DNA from: Saxidomus purpurata
Lineage: Eukaryota; Mollusca; Bivalvia; Venerida; Veneridae
Reading direction: 5' to 3'
Assembly: GCA_022818135.1 (NCBI GenBank)
Contig: JAFMSR010000001.1
Coordinates: 30,933,577-30,997,576, forward strand
Length of the DNA stretch: 64,000 bases
The notes below the pieces were generated by a model that saw nothing but the letters and a program-made list of their open reading frames with translations, did not search any database and was not told the DNA's origin. Positions 1-12,780 of the stretch are shown piece by piece. The translations under genes and the position numbers were made by a program. The stretch's first letter is position 1; the number at the start of each line of letters is the position of its first letter.

Positions 1-3000
1 TTAAACATATAGTCATATGTTTTCACTGACGTTTTTCCCTTCTAAACATACATACGTATATACCTATTATTAGACATTAAATAAAGGATAAAAGGCCACT
101 TTATGCATAAATCATTCACCATTAATTACTGTTTACTAATGTTTATATAGATTGAAAGTCTATATTACAGGAAAAACAAATTCACTGCGAGGGAGCGTCA
201 GCGAACCGAGGAAATAAGTTTGTTTATTCCTGTATTATGGCCTACAATCGGCTTACAACTTGCCTTTTTGAACGAAATTCGAGCATTTGATTGGATCAGA
301 AAGTTTGACTAACTGTAAATAGTATGTCAAGAAAATCTGGAATTTTTTCCGCTGAAAATGAAATATCACTATTCTTACTTCAAATCTCTCTTAATAGTAA
401 TATCCGATCAAGCTTTGATTATCGGTTATAATTAAATATTCTGTGTTTACAATGTACTAGACATATGGTAAAAAAGTGACACGAGCTTTATTACCAGAAG
501 GTATTGTTTGGCAATAAACGTGGAGGGATTATGGATTTCATAAAATGTTTTGTCAATATTAGTCTACTAAGGAAATTTGTTAATTATATTTAAGAGGTTA
601 TTTTCAAAGCTGATTTTACAATATAAGACGACTAACGTTATTATAATAAAAAATACACATAAAATCGTTTCATTTACACGGGTTTGTCCAGTCACACTGA
701 ATCAGTAGACATACAATGATAACGTTAATTTCAGCACATGCATGCTATGAACTGGCAAACGCCACTCTCCGTTGATAATCCATTGTAATACTATTATCTA
801 GCACTTTATTACGGTGGCATGTGTCTGCATAACATATTTGATATTTATTTCATGTAAATCCATTAAGCTAAAAAGCCCGTGAGGCATCAGGCACAAACTT
901 TATGGCGAACCAAATAACAATAACCATAATCATAGAAATGGGGAGTGAAGGTTCTCGGAACAGCAAAAATGTTCCTGCGTTGCCTGGCGACCTGGAAAGT
1001 CACTCAGCTATGCGTAATAAGGTAAACCATCCTTTCCCCAGTTACAATGATGTAGTGCTACGGGATACTTTGTGATTATTATGGCGTTTAACTTGCAGCA
1101 TATCATAGTAGAACCGGAATGTTTGCATAATAAAGCTAGGACTAAAAACGTCCTGGAGATGTCTTAACGTGAGGCCTCAACATGGCAGTGGTGACGAAAT
1201 ATAGGCTCTGTGACAAGTTGGTAAGAGGGGTGATTTATATTGTCTTGCATAAAGTGTACCTGGTCAATTTCCTGTCACTTATTTTTGTTTTTTTTAGCGC
1301 TTTTTTGTTTTGGCATTTGATACTTTCAACCTATGTGAATGAGTTCGCTCGCCATGATTTGACCATGCTATGTGAACGAGTTGAGGTCGTAACAGACCAC
1401 CCTTAGAGTTTCGGAGTACTGACTTTTTAAAGTAAAATTCAACAGTAAAATTCAATTTTGTGTAATGCGCTCCGCTGAAAGAATCTTTCTTGTCAAATTA
1501 TTTCAAAATCTAACAATATAATCCACAGAACAAAATTCGTAGAATTTCTAAGAATTTCTATGCAAATAACATAATGCATATAGGCTACGAATAGCAAATC
1601 AGTTTTAGACAAACCAATATTTTTTAGCATGACTATTCAAAGAATAAGGAGGCTATTGCACTCGCCCCGGCGTCGGTGTCTGCGTTTCTTAAAGTTATTT
1701 ATAAGTCCAATATCTTCTTCAATACTTAAGATATCCAATAGAAATTTACTGTACTTGCTCATAATGTCAGACTGTCACGTTAGATAACTCTTATATGAAA
1801 TAAAAAGGGAATAACTGAAAACTTACTCATGCTGGAGTTTCGTTCTTATTGACTCCCCCTTGTTGTGACTTACTTACATATCAAGTTTGGTTAAAATTTT
1901 AGCATTGATTTGTATAACCAAAATGTGCAATAATGCACTTATTATCTGGTTTCGTTTACGCGCGCCTTAATCTGTCAGTAAGCATTGTCTCTAGGCTATT
2001 CATTTTGGCTGCACATACCACGTACAATTGGAAGCAGAAGTCAAATGTCTTGTTTAGTTATTTCCGCGCATCATTGGTCGTTCTGACGTCATGCGCCCTT
2101 ACCGACATGTTGGCAGGGTACTCACACTCAAACATGCCAGAATGACAAAGGTTGGCGCCAAAATGACAACATGATGCATTTGACACTGTGGCGTGGTTAC
2201 ATCCCAACTAGTCTGGAGTTCCTTCCCCTTATTACTACGTACTATTATAGAAAGTCGGGAACCAGACTACATCCCAACAAGCATTTAACAAATCATCAAC
2301 GAAAGATTCAAGAAATGCTTCATCATATAGTATACACGAAAACAAACATCATGATAAGTAAAAAATTGTTATTTAGATCGTGTTTTTTTCATTCGTGTCA
2401 TGTTGATGTGCACGCGTGCTAACAATACATACACCAACACGTTAAATTCTATCTCCCATATTTGCGCACACCATTGTGTCCTTCCTGCATTGTTGACCAA
2501 GCAAGTCTATCAACACAAAGGAAACAACACAATTGATGGGCCACAATGCTAGCATGGTTCCAACTTTTCAGCATGCACGAAGGAAAACAGGCCCCATTTA
2601 TTGTATTGACCATATCAACTGTTCTTGATTTGATTTGATTTAAAGCAAATTTTATAAAGGTCCGTCCATAAGAGCAATTATATTAGCTTGTATTTGTGGA
2701 TGAGACCTCGGCATGTCTCCTACCATGCCTATACCTATCAAAAGTGTTTTTCTGAGTCCAAAATGCCATTTCCAGCCAGTTTCAGCCAAAGAGTTAATTT
2801 GATTGGTAGCCAAAAAGTAGGTCAATCACGGCTACCAATGATATCTATGTAGTGATTGACCCAGTATCAACTGTTCTCCTATATCTAGGCATGCTATCGA
2901 GTCACCTTCATGCCAGAACGACAAACTTTTGCCCCAAATTGACAAATAAAGCATTTACAGTTCTGGTGTGGTGATGTCATAATAATGTGTAGACATTGAT

Positions 3001-3740
3001 TTTTTTTACAATCTAAATTTGTTTCTTTACACACTTTTGTTTTTTAACAGGGCATGTACGATATACGCATATAACAAAATCTACTGAATTTTATTACACT
3101 ACCGTGTTCATAATTATATCCATACAATATCTAACCAAATGCGTCTTACTGAAAATAAAAGAAATAGTCTTGTTTTAGTGTTTTGACTGATCATTTAAGG
3201 TACCAAGTTTTGCTTACTTTTGCATTTAAGAGTCTTGTTCATATCCATAAACATCTAAGCATAATTGTTTATCTAGATCATCTTTTCCCACTTTAGAAAT
3301 CTACTTAATTCTCATCAAAACTCTAATGTCATCATTAACAGTGTGTAAATTATGAAAGAACAGCTGGGTAATCAAACTAAGAATATATTCACAAGGTTGA
3401 GAAAAACAGGTAAGAAGAACATTTAAAATTAAGAAAAAAACTTGGTAAGGTTTTAGTTATAATATGCTTCATAAGAATGGCATCACGTTCTTTTTTTATA
3501 TCAAACTTAACATACATGTGAGAGCTATTTTTAGTGAGAGTTATTACTAATAAAAAAGATACTTTCAAATTGGAGCAACACGGGTAAAAGTACTTGGATA
3601 AGGCACGAAAACGCAAAGAATTGATCCCAATAAGATGTATACAGTCATGTAACATATACAATGACAAAAATATTATTCAATTACTGACATACATAAAGGT
3701 AAAGTAATGTATTAGAATGCAACATATTTGCTCAAACTGT
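1..3740. other. gene-free AT-rich stretch
   Basis: No convincing exon was found on either strand. The longest open frames (1182-1406, 1933-2145, 2171-2422 on +; 3389-3667 on -) have no recognisable domain and no splice context. The stretch carries one dispersed repeat fragment near 2637-2700. Confidence 0.6.
2637..2700 (+). repeat. dispersed repeat fragment, second copy at 39966-40035
   Basis: About 65 bases (ttaaagcaaattttataaag, then tccgtccat and atattagcttgt) recur with few changes at 39966-40035, followed in both places by a similar 'gatgagacct / tatgagacct' tail. This is direct sequence similarity; the family is not recognised. Confidence 0.6.
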
Positions 3741-3747
3741 TTAACAT

Positions 3748-3980
3748 CTATAGTGTTTTTTCACAGATTGTGGGAAATGGTATAAAACAGTAATGGTCTG
3801 CCCACTGATAGTTGAATCCATAAGCACTGGCGAATATAGCACACTGCTGATCATTTGCACCACTGTCGTTGGGTTCCGAAGGGTAGAAATCGAGAAAACT
3901 CACTTGTTCGTTAGTACCAAAATAACGCCACACTAGGTTCTGTGCACTGTCGGTCATTCCCATGAACCAGTAAACATTAA
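3748..3980 (-). CDS. C-type lectin domain, last exon (3' half of CTLD)
   Basis: Terminal exon of a C-type lectin, ending in a stop codon at 3748-3750. After the acceptor at about 3981 it enters in phase 1 and reads VNVYWFMGMTDSAQNLVW, the conserved CTLD core strand. It continues with a sugar-binding-loop type EPND motif, a Cys, a WAD (equivalent of WND) and a final Cys followed by CEKTL. These are the two C-terminal cysteines and the calcium/sugar site of the family. EPN in this loop is generally linked to mannose-type ligands in vertebrate lectins; applying that here is inference. The matching upstream CTLD exon is at 5105-5195, and its phase fits (Asp-Ala-G|TT). The product is probably secreted and used in pathogen recognition. 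Confidence 0.85.
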
Positions 3981-5104
3981 CTGTAAATGGATAAACTACA
4001 ACTGTTAAAAATATTTGTTCCAATTCAAAAGAGAACGAGATTGACAGGGACAGAAAACTTGTTAATTCCAAGTAAATGAATGGTTAACAAAAATTTGTTT
4101 TATATATAACAATATTGACGACATCATTACAAATTATGACATCCGTGTTCCATACATGTACTAGTTATTAGGACGTTTGCTGTGTAAATCTGAATATGTC
4201 TTTTGTTTGCACTGTCATATACGAAAATAGTACACACATTTACCACTTTTGTTGTCTCTTACATTTATCACTTGCGAAGTTATAGGGGTTTCAGCTTGTA
4301 TCACTGGTTCTCTAATATCGAAAACTAAAAAACTATTTAAGTGAACAGGAAGCGCATTAATTATTTTCATATTCCATCGTAAATGTTTAGGCTCTGCTCA
4401 CATCTCCTTCCTTCAAGAAATCTTTTGTATTGAAATAAATATAATTTAACAGTGTTAAAATTTTTAATTGAAAGTTCGTCTTCCATGATTTTGTTATCAG
4501 ATGTTAACTTATTTCGACTGCGTGATGACACCAGAAGGTGTATACTGTTTTTCTCGACGGCCGATCCGAATGAAAGAGAGAAAAATAGGAGCCACCGACA
4601 TGTGTTTTTGTCGAATGAAAATGACAGGTGCGGTGTACGCCAGACGAATAACGAAACAGATAAATAGTAGCATTCACTAAATGGAACGCTTGCGTCTATC
4701 TGGAGAAGAATCAGTGAGTAGAAATGATGTCCAGGAAGAGTAAAAGCAAAGATAACGTTGACTGTTCCGATTGATTGAGCCAATCAACATTTAAGTTGAA
4801 AGCTCTTAAATACTTTAAAAACTCAAGATGAACATAGATTTCCATGTATTGAAAGTGATTTTATAGTGTATAGTATAAATACATTCTGTAAAAAAATAAC
4901 GGGACATTGATTTAAACACGGCAAACATGGCCGGAAATTTTCTATCTTTTACAATTTTATTAAAAAATACTAGTACACGAAGAACATTTTATAGAAAGAA
5001 AAGCGGAAGGAACTTGGTAAGCAGAAATAAACTGAAGGCATGATGTACAAAAACGAGTTGATCCCGTCCTACTTGCATTTATCGCTAGATATAAAGATAC
5101 TTAC

Positions 5105-5195
5105 CTGCGTCTTGTTTGAGGTAGTCTTTAAGAAATGCGTTCTCTTCTGACGTCTCTACGTACACAGGATGAGCGTTGTTCGTCTCACAATAGGT
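5105..5195 (-). CDS. C-type lectin domain, penultimate exon
   Basis: A 91-bp exon with a good acceptor (ttgtacag) and donor (CAG|gtaagt). It encodes TYCETNNAHPVYVE followed by TSEENAFLKDYLK, the classic first CTLD cysteine helix and 'E..F' segment. It ends in phase 1, which joins in frame to 3748-3980. The exon that should lie 5' of it, with the usual W-x-x-x-x-S-C-Y start of a CTLD, was not located between 5196 and 9272. The ORFs at 4367-4783 and 5249-5455 overlap this area and show no family features. Confidence 0.8.
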
Positions 5196-5668
5196 CTGTA
5201 CAAAATATAGAGATACAATGAAATAAAAAATGAACAAGTTTACCCTAATTATAATAGGCTATGCCATTTCAGCTTTACGAAATAGTTGACTAGAGAATAA
5301 TTAATATAGCAGTGAGAATGTATGCGATCCTCCGACGAATAGCGAAGTTCATTTATTATATATAAAATGAAATTTCCTGAAAACGAAATTATTATTCCTT
5401 TTTCGGCGCAGCCATATTCAGCATGTTTTTCGACCGGACGTTGGTTACTTTCCAACCGCTATGTGGCCAATGAAATGACTAAGTACAACGTTTGTTCGAA
5501 TTGAGAAATTTAATATGTAAGGCTATGTTTAATTGGATAATACCGAATGATAAATGTAAAAATGATACTCTTGCTTTTTCTTTGTTGACTGGTTTTATGA
5601 TACTAAAATTAATACTACATACATGTATCTATCAACACAATATGTTGTTACCGCTAAACTAATGTTAA

Positions 5669-5853
5669 TTATAAGTGCAAAGTAATTATACTTTGTCGTC
5701 CAACGAATAACGGTCAACATTTTGAGTAACATATTTGATAAGAAAAACAACTATTAAATTTTACTAATAAGTGTAAAGTAATTATACTTTGTCGTCCAAA
5801 CGAATAACGGTCAACATTTTGAGTAATATATTTGATAAGAAAAACAACTATTA
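5669..5853 (+). repeat. tandem duplication of about 95 bp
   Basis: The unit starting ataagtg(c/t)aaagtaatta at 5671 recurs at 5766 with very few differences, including the shared cgaataacggtcaacatttt segment. The high identity suggests a recent local duplication inside the lectin intron. Confidence 0.8.
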
Positions 5854-5916
5854 ATTTTGTATTCCTAATACACATTTTACGGTACGGACTTAATCACAGT
5901 TGGGGACAAAATATGT

Positions 5917-6005
5917 TAGGGACCGGTTAGCTCAGTCGGAAGAGCGTTCGCTCATACAACCCTGTTTGCGATGGACCTTTGCTTCGCGTCCTGGTCAGGG
6001 CTCAC
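5917..6005 (+). repeat. tRNA-like sequence, probable SINE head
   Basis: Contains an A-box-like ggttagctcagtcggaagagc typical of tRNA 5' halves, but no clean anticodon arm, T arm or 3' acceptor complement follows. It is best read as a tRNA-derived SINE or decayed tRNA, not a functional tRNA gene. Confidence 0.4.
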
Positions 6006-6419
6006 ACTTTTCCCAACTCTGTGACGTATAACGCCTTCTGACTGCATAGATATTAAACTTGACGTTTTTTTTACTACAAAATCTAGAGACAAATCGCTTT
6101 CATATATTCAAAATTGCGCCGACCATCTTTTTTAAAGATAGATCTAGTTCTTGTTAACAAAATACTTCGTTTCTATATAAAAGTCATTTTGAATTCGTAT
6201 ATATGAAAATATACAGTCAACGTTTTTTTCCGTAAGTTTACGTTACTACAAAAAATTAAGAAATAAAAGAAAAAACAAGATAAGCAAAGCAGTCTGAAAG
6301 ACAACCGTACCCCTAGCAACATAAAGGAATGTCGAGAGGATAACCTTTACTTCAAACTTAACTCGGCTCAGCTGGAACATGTTTTCTAAAAGTTTCTTAA
6401 AAACCCTTCAAACTAAATG

Positions 6420-7000
6420 TGTTCTGGTGACTTTTGACCTCTGTGTTCTCGTGACTTTTGACCTCTGATCTGTAATTGTGACTTTGACCCAAGAAGGTTG
6501 TGGCAGAGGTTCCGCACGTTGTCTTGGTGAGAAGAAGATTTAACTCAAATTTCATGAAATTCCTTCAAGTGATTTAAGAGATACGGAGCGCACATGAAAA
6601 TAATGATCCTAAAGTGTGAGCTTTTCATTGGACTTCGAGAAGTGAATAATGTACATTATCTTAAGAAGATGAATATTTAACCCAATTTTCATGAAAATCT
6701 AGTGGCTTACCATATACATGTACGGAGCGAACATGTAAAACAAACGAACCCAAAGTATGACCTTGACGTTGAGCCAGTGAGGTCGGCATATAGGTTATGT
6801 ACGCCATCTTGATGACATGAATATTTGATCAAGTTCCAAGGATTTATGAATTATGGAGGGCTTAAAAATGTACATTTTACACTGAAATAAATCTATTTAT
6901 CTACATGTTTATATGAAAAATAGTGACACCTAAATGTGATTTTGACCTTAACCCATAAGTGCAGCATGTCGTCTTGATAAGATGTACATTCGACCAAAGA
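6420..7000 (+). repeat. degenerate tandem repeat, period about 140-170 bp
   Basis: Four diverged units begin near 6476, 6615, 6756 and 6935. Each has 'gtgac(c/t)ttgac', then 'gtcttg-tgagatgaa-att' and 'catgaaa', then 'acggagcg(c/a)acatg'. This pattern is typical of dispersed repeats in bivalve introns (established knowledge). No coding potential. Confidence 0.6.
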
Positions 7001-7513
7001 AAAGAGAAACAATTAGTTTTGTTTCTGTAGAATTAAAATGATTTTGAAGTATGTCTAGTTAAATAATACGAAAGAAAACAAAACGAAGAAAGAACATCAA
7101 AAAGCTCTATGTGTCTAGCTTAAATCACGGCCAAACTTACAACTCCATCTAAGAAGGGTCCAGTTGGACTCAATGTATAACAAGACCCTTGAAATCTTGT
7201 CCATCCGGCTGCACAAGCTGAAATATTCGAAAAAACATAACTCTGTAATATTAATGACTTCAAATGAAACAGTTATCATACTTAGTCTAATGAATAAATT
7301 AATAAATCTAGGAAAAGTCATTGAAGATCTCTTGCTGAAAGTGTTAGTAGATTTGACAACATATCATGTTACAGAAATAAGACACAGTGCCCAACTGTTT
7401 ATCATGATAATGGTTGCAGACATTCGGCCTTTATCAATGTACATAATGTAATTCTACATTCGTGATAGTTATTAAACGTACCTAACCCTAACGTTTGTAC
7501 ATGTATCTCTAAA

Positions 7514-7665
7514 AGATATATGACATGACATGAAATACCATGACATACCATAGGCATACCATACCATTACATACCATGACATGACATGACATTACCAATA
7601 CCATAACATAACATACGACCATGACATGACATGCCATGACATGGCATGACATGACATTACATAAA
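7514..7665 (+). repeat. catgac/catacc simple repeat
   Basis: About 150 bp of interspersed catgac, cataccat and catggcatg units, partly palindromic (catgccatgacatggcatg). The ORF reading through it on the minus strand (7509-7694) is a repeat translation rich in Met, His, Cys and Val, not a gene. Confidence 0.85.
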
Positions 7666-8589
7666 ATTTTATTGGCATTAATCAAAGACTGCATAATTAT
7701 GTAAGATCACAAACATTGCAAATACATATTACAAATACTAGTAAACATTGGAAATGGTGATGCACGTGGTTTTTCTAGAAAGGGAAATATCATAATATTA
7801 AATTTGCTTCACACAATGTAATTATTGTTTCTTTTTCAAGCTGCGTTGTAAATAAACAAAACCTCACATTTTCGTATTCATTGGGTGGTAAACATATTTT
7901 ATTAAGACAGTGGCTACAGTTACGTATCCTCCGGATTTAGAGTAAAGGAAACTCCGTGTCTCTGGAAAATTCTATGAGGAATGGCTTTGGTTACGGCAGT
8001 TTATAAAGACATATGTACATGTATGTTGCTTTAAAATGCATTATAATTGCATTGTAAACTTGCATAGTTTTCCCGTAGTTCTGCCGGTAAATGCAGCGAT
8101 TCCATAGCCACCATTTCGGTAATGGTTTATTATATTGGTATTATATTACTGAAATATCGTTGTCATCTTCATATTTACTTGAGCGTTAAATTTCAGTCGG
8201 ACAATTTTCAGATTTTGCAACGTATACTAGTTAAGTAAAACATTATGTTATTGATTTATATTGTTTTTAAGTGTCAAACTGCATCCAGAGGCGCTCAAAT
8301 CGTTTGTTTTCATTTATTCGTTATATTTCCTATCTTTATCTAAGTAACTGTTTTATTAACTTTTTTTGTAAACAGAACATGTGACTACGTGACTGTATGT
8401 ATACAGTTGTCACATGTTAAAACACTGGTGCATTGAACGATTTATTAAAATGCCTCTAAGTAGATCAATACTATTTTATAGTAAGACGATATATTTGAAA
8501 TATTCTTGCCTTATCAAGAAATATTTACATAAAAGTCGCCAAAAAAGCATTATTATATAGTTATAATCTCTTTCCTAATCTCATTGAAC

Positions 8590-8660
8590 TAAATGCTCAA
8601 ACTCAAACTCAAACATTTTATTTGCTGAAGGCCACCGGCCCATGACAATATATTATAGCA
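8590..8660 (-). repeat. probable 3' end of a non-LTR retrotransposon
   Basis: Read on the minus strand, the segment ends in aaataaaatg followed by three units of tttgag. This is the 3' UTR and microsatellite tail style of non-LTR elements. No reverse-transcriptase frame is visible next to it. Confidence 0.4.
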
Positions 8661-9272
8661 AAATATATATTACACACATTCACAATGTGGTGCATAGTGC
8701 AAATGCAATCAAGTTCACGTATCGCATAATTATATAATGTTCACCTTAATAGGGACAAAACAATATCTAATTGTGATAAAACTGGCACAAGCAAGTGAAT
8801 AATAACTTCGGGAGCCCAGTTAAATTTAACAACATCCTAGCCAATCAAATACAGTCTAAAAATTGTGGATTTAGGAAGCCAATCATATACGCTTGAGTGA
8901 ATGTAAGAGGATGAAATTCAATTATTTTTTAACTTTGCCTGAAAATTGCTTTAAATGGATACAAATATAGGAAATAATCTAACGAAGATAATGAATACCA
9001 TCACCAATATGTTTACTTCTGAAATGACTATCTTACATAGTTTGGTCTTGAATTCACCTGATCCAAAGTCAATAATTGATAGTATTGTTTCTTTGTCCGC
9101 AATGACCAACAAGTACAATCCCTTAATTTTCAGAATTCGTAAAAAATTATTCACTTTTTGTTCAGTACTTTCTTTGTTTTATATCGATCGGAAATAAGTT
9201 CATTTTCATTAACATAGGAAAAGATGCATTTTCAAAGTTATTTAAAACAATACAATACGGCATATTTCTTAC

Positions 9273-9615
9273 ACGTTGGTGGTTTCTGAAAATGTTTAAA
9301 TCCCGGTGAATGCAATGGCGTACTTGCAGGCGTATACCGTGCTGTACATCCCCTGCATTGCTCTTCTTGTTTATTGTAGAACATCGTTTGACATGCATCC
9401 TCTTTCACACACATTAATGCACACCTTGACATATCTGAAACACTTGTTGAAAATTTCAAGTCCTGTGTCAAGCAGGTGTAGTCATCGAAATCTGCCTTAC
9501 GTTCCAGTTTTGTCATTTGAACTGTTTTTGTGACGGCTGAAACTTTATAGGTTAAAAGAAGAAGAAAACATGAAAAACGTACAAACCGCCGACATTGTTT
9601 CAAAACTCGTGCCAT
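9273..9615 (-). CDS. secreted PAN/apple-like first exon, probably of the same lectin gene
   Basis: First coding exon, ATG at 9613-9615. Residues 1-28 form a signal peptide: basic start, then a hydrophobic FSCFLLLLTY core ending near VSA. Residues 40-105 are cysteine-rich in a PAN/apple pattern (DYTC, then SRCALMCVKEDACQ, then CRGC). A donor at ACG-T|gtaaga (9272-9271) ends the exon in phase 1, just before an otherwise short read-through to 9238. It lies 4 kb upstream of, and on the same strand as, the CTLD exons at 5105-5195 and 3748-3980. PAN plus CTLD architectures are common in molluscs, so one gene spanning 3748-9615 is likely. The linking exon was not found, so two separate genes remain possible. 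Confidence 0.65.
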
Positions 9616-10196
9616 TTTTCATTAATGTTATAACAAAACAAAACCATATACTGCTCGAACTTAGAAAAGTTGTACCGGAAAAGATAATGAACAAGTATTA
9701 AAGCAATTGCTTAATGCAGTTTAATGACGAATTTTTGACTGTTTAATATAACGATATTTATCTATTGTGTTGAATGGAAAATCCTTGAACACACAATTCT
9801 TTAGTTGTACACTGGTTTATATGTGACCACCTAGTAATTGATTCTGAAGAAACATTTCTGCTATCATATTTAATGGATAACACGTAAGCACAAGAACAAT
9901 ATCGGCATTAGACAATAACTGTCGAATTCACTAAGTGCTTCTGTACAAATTGTTGTTGGAGATTTTTTTCAAACACAAGACCACCTACAGTTACGGCAGT
10001 GTCGGTGTTTGTAACCACTCTAGGTAGAAAAACAGAGATAATGTCGCCTAAATATTATGTCAAAATAATTTACTCTCTTACATTGTAACACAATGAAGCA
10101 GCTTTTCTTGTTGTGTTTATATAATTTATTATGTAGATGCGACACGGGCTATACGAGAGCGCCATTAGTTAGAAAAATATTGGATATCGGGTATCC

Positions 10197-10236
10197 GAAT
10201 ATCCAATCTACATCTCCTCGTGTAGATTGGATATTC
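10197..10236. repeat. perfect hairpin, 16-bp arms
   Basis: gaatatccaatctaca (10197-10212) and its exact complement (10221-10236) flank an 8-base loop. It sits just before the 200-bp satellite. Confidence 0.85.
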
Positions 10237-10319
10237 AGATTGTTTAACCCAAACTTTCATTTACCGATCACGAGGAGCTATACATAGCACAAAACCCGCG
10301 GCTTACCTCAACCAGGTTT

Positions 10320-11210
10320 ATATTAACATGTACATTCGAATGACCAATATCCCTCGAATGTACATGGTAAAATGTTCATTGGACATTCAGATTTTTAATC
10401 GCTATACCATCGTTACACTACGAAATGGACTCAAAACCTTAAGAAATAGTGACTGTAATGTATCTATCAATAATTTCAATTCATCACAGTTGCAGACTTG
10501 CCAACACTCGTAAGGGTTGATTTTGACCTGTACATTCGAATATCCAATTGCTTTCAAATGTACATGGCCAAATTACATTGAACATTTAGATTTTCAATCC
10601 CTATTCCATCGTTCGTTACACCACGAAAGGCACTAAAAAAATTGAGAAATAGTGATTTTAATATAATGTGTCTATTAATAAGTTCTATTCATCAAAGTTG
10701 CGTGAGACTGGCCAACATGCGTACGGGTTGATTTTGACCTGTACATTTGAATATCCAACCCTCGAATGTACATTGCAAAATGTTCATTGGACATTCAGAT
10801 TTTCAATCCCTATTCCATCGTTACACCACGAAATGCACTCAAATAATTAACAAATATTGATTATAATGTATGTATAATATATAGTGCATTAATAAGTTCT
10901 ATTCATCAAGGTAGCAGACGGGACCTGTTATTTCGAATATACAATATCCCTCGAATGTATATGACAAAATGTACATTTGACATTCAGATTTTTAATCGCT
11001 TTACCTTCGTCAGAACACAAAACGAACTTAAATAATCCAAACACACTACTTATACAGTACATCTCTGTATTACTGCTGTTTTTCACAATTGAAGATATGC
11101 GAATATCCGGATTGGTTGATTTTGACCTGTACTATTAAATATCCCACAAACGTACATGGCAAAACGTATTTTAGACAATGGTTACGTTTTTATAGCACCA
11201 AAAACTCGGT
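10320..11210 (+). repeat. satellite, about 200-bp period, roughly 4.5 units
   Basis: Units start near 10328, 10529, 10739, 10928 and 11132. Each has gacctgtacatt-gaatatcc, then cgaatgtacatggcaaaatg and ttggacattcagattttt. The ORFs at 10328-10513 and 10668-10850 are only readings of the repeat. Confidence 0.85.
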
Positions 11211-11597
11211 TGCAATGCCAGTTGAACAGATAAGTTTATAAATGCTCAAAGTCACATTTTATAGAACGATTTTTATTCGAATTATCCCCCAAATAAATTC
11301 TGGATCACAGGTTTTCCATCTAATTCAATTATTATCGATTGCAAAAGTTCTTACAACTGAAAGTAATCGCTCCCGAGACCCATTCCAGATGGAGTAAACC
11401 CCGAAGAGAAAAGGCAATGTGGAAATATCCGTGTCTTTCCTACGGACACTACGGACATGACTTTGGTGGGGATTTAACCCATCCCTAATACTTCGATCCT
11501 GATATCAAGGCGCCACCATCGCACCGCGACGTACGGCTCCACATATTGTTCAAAATTATTTTTTTATCACATTGGGCAATAATTAGGCCTCGTGTGC

Positions 11598-11940
11598 ACT
11601 CAGCCCAGCAAACATGCATATATGGGTCCCATATGGGCTACTTCTGGGCAAGCCCATATGGGTATGCCCATATTGGACCCATATGGGACCATTGTGGGCA
11701 AGCCCATGTGTGTTTGCCCATAAGGGTCCCAGATGGGTCCCATATTACACCACTTTTTAGAAAAAACGAAAATTCATTTATTAATGTATTTCAAACTCAT
11801 TTACTTTTGAACTTTTATGTGACTACCTTGATCTAAACTTCTATCATTTAATCTAAAATTAGTAATTCAACACATACGCGTATATTTTACATCCCATGTG
11901 GGACCCATATGGGTCCCATTTGGGCCTCCCGATAACGTCA
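11598..11940 (+). repeat. CCCATATGGG palindromic array
   Basis: 11598-11745 is built from cccatatggg, gggcaagccca and gggtcccatatggg words. A second burst lies at 11893-11935. The words are self-complementary, so the array can fold on itself. Similar arrays occur in repeats of aquatic invertebrates and fish (general knowledge; family not named). The 96-codon ORF at 11546-11836 is this repeat, not a gene. Confidence 0.75.
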
Positions 11941-12499
11941 AACCCCTGGTAGGTGCGCGAAATTAATATATTATAAGTTTTAATTTTTATACATAAAATA
12001 TAGTATATTATTTAGAAATAATTATTAAACTTATTTTCAAGGATGTATCGCATGATAATATAATTTATATGAATAAAATAAATTTCGAGCATGCGCAGAC
12101 GCGACTTCCGCTTCCGCCAAATTTAAACCGCAGACTTGAAACAAGGGCTTTGAAAAGGTAAATATTGTAAATTTGTACTATAGATGATATTTTTTTGAAT
12201 TCAGAACCACGATCTCACATTATCGACCTGTCACTTTAAATTCATGCACATACTGTGTGTATATGAAAGTTGTAAACGCATTTTAAGTTTTTGTTTTGCC
12301 TTTTGCAATGCTTTTCGCGAAAGTCAGTGGTCAATATTCTGTTTGTGACATTATCTATATAAACTGTCCAAGTCAAGGGGCTTTTTGCCTGTTTCAAGTG
12401 TACTGGTATATTTGTCAGAGGTCATAATTACTTAATTGTGTGGTAAATGCTGCTTACATTCAAGCACCAACCAATTTATTTTCTTATTATTGTAAATAG

Positions 12500-12780
12500 G
12501 CCAGCAAAAAGGCTATATGATTCGTTTGAGGATGATGGAACAGACGGTGACGTGGATGATGAGAATGAGGGGGACACTGTGAGTAGGCCACCATAATCTG
12601 GAAATGCCTGCCCCAGTCACAACACTGAAACAGACACCTGCTGGAGGTGAATTTTCACCTTTGCCTCTTTTTAATGTCACGGGCACTGTGAGAACCAGCA
12701 ATGAAGTGGGGAGGCTGGTTTGGCGATTACTCCACTACGAGGATCCGAAGCGCCGTCCCGTGGGCAGATATTTGGCCTAG
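12500..12780 (+). pseudogene. decayed coding remnant with acidic stretch
   Basis: After ttgtaaatag (acceptor-like, about 12499) the sequence encodes PAKRLYDSFEDDGTDGDVDD and further acidic residues, ending at a donor-like ACT|gtgagt near 12579. A second open stretch in another frame covers about 12604-12779 and ends with VWRLLHYEDPKRRPVGRYLA and a stop. The two do not share a frame without splicing. Protein-like composition is seen; the family is not identified. The position beside the CCCATATGGG array suggests a mobile-element or captured-gene remnant. Confidence 0.35.

Noticed and set aside
7164..7451. 95-codon plus-strand ORF and its 68-codon minus-strand shadow
   Set aside because: No domain, no splice context and lies inside the lectin intron beside degenerate repeats.
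11546..11836. 96-codon ORF
   Set aside because: It is a reading of the CCCATATGGG array.
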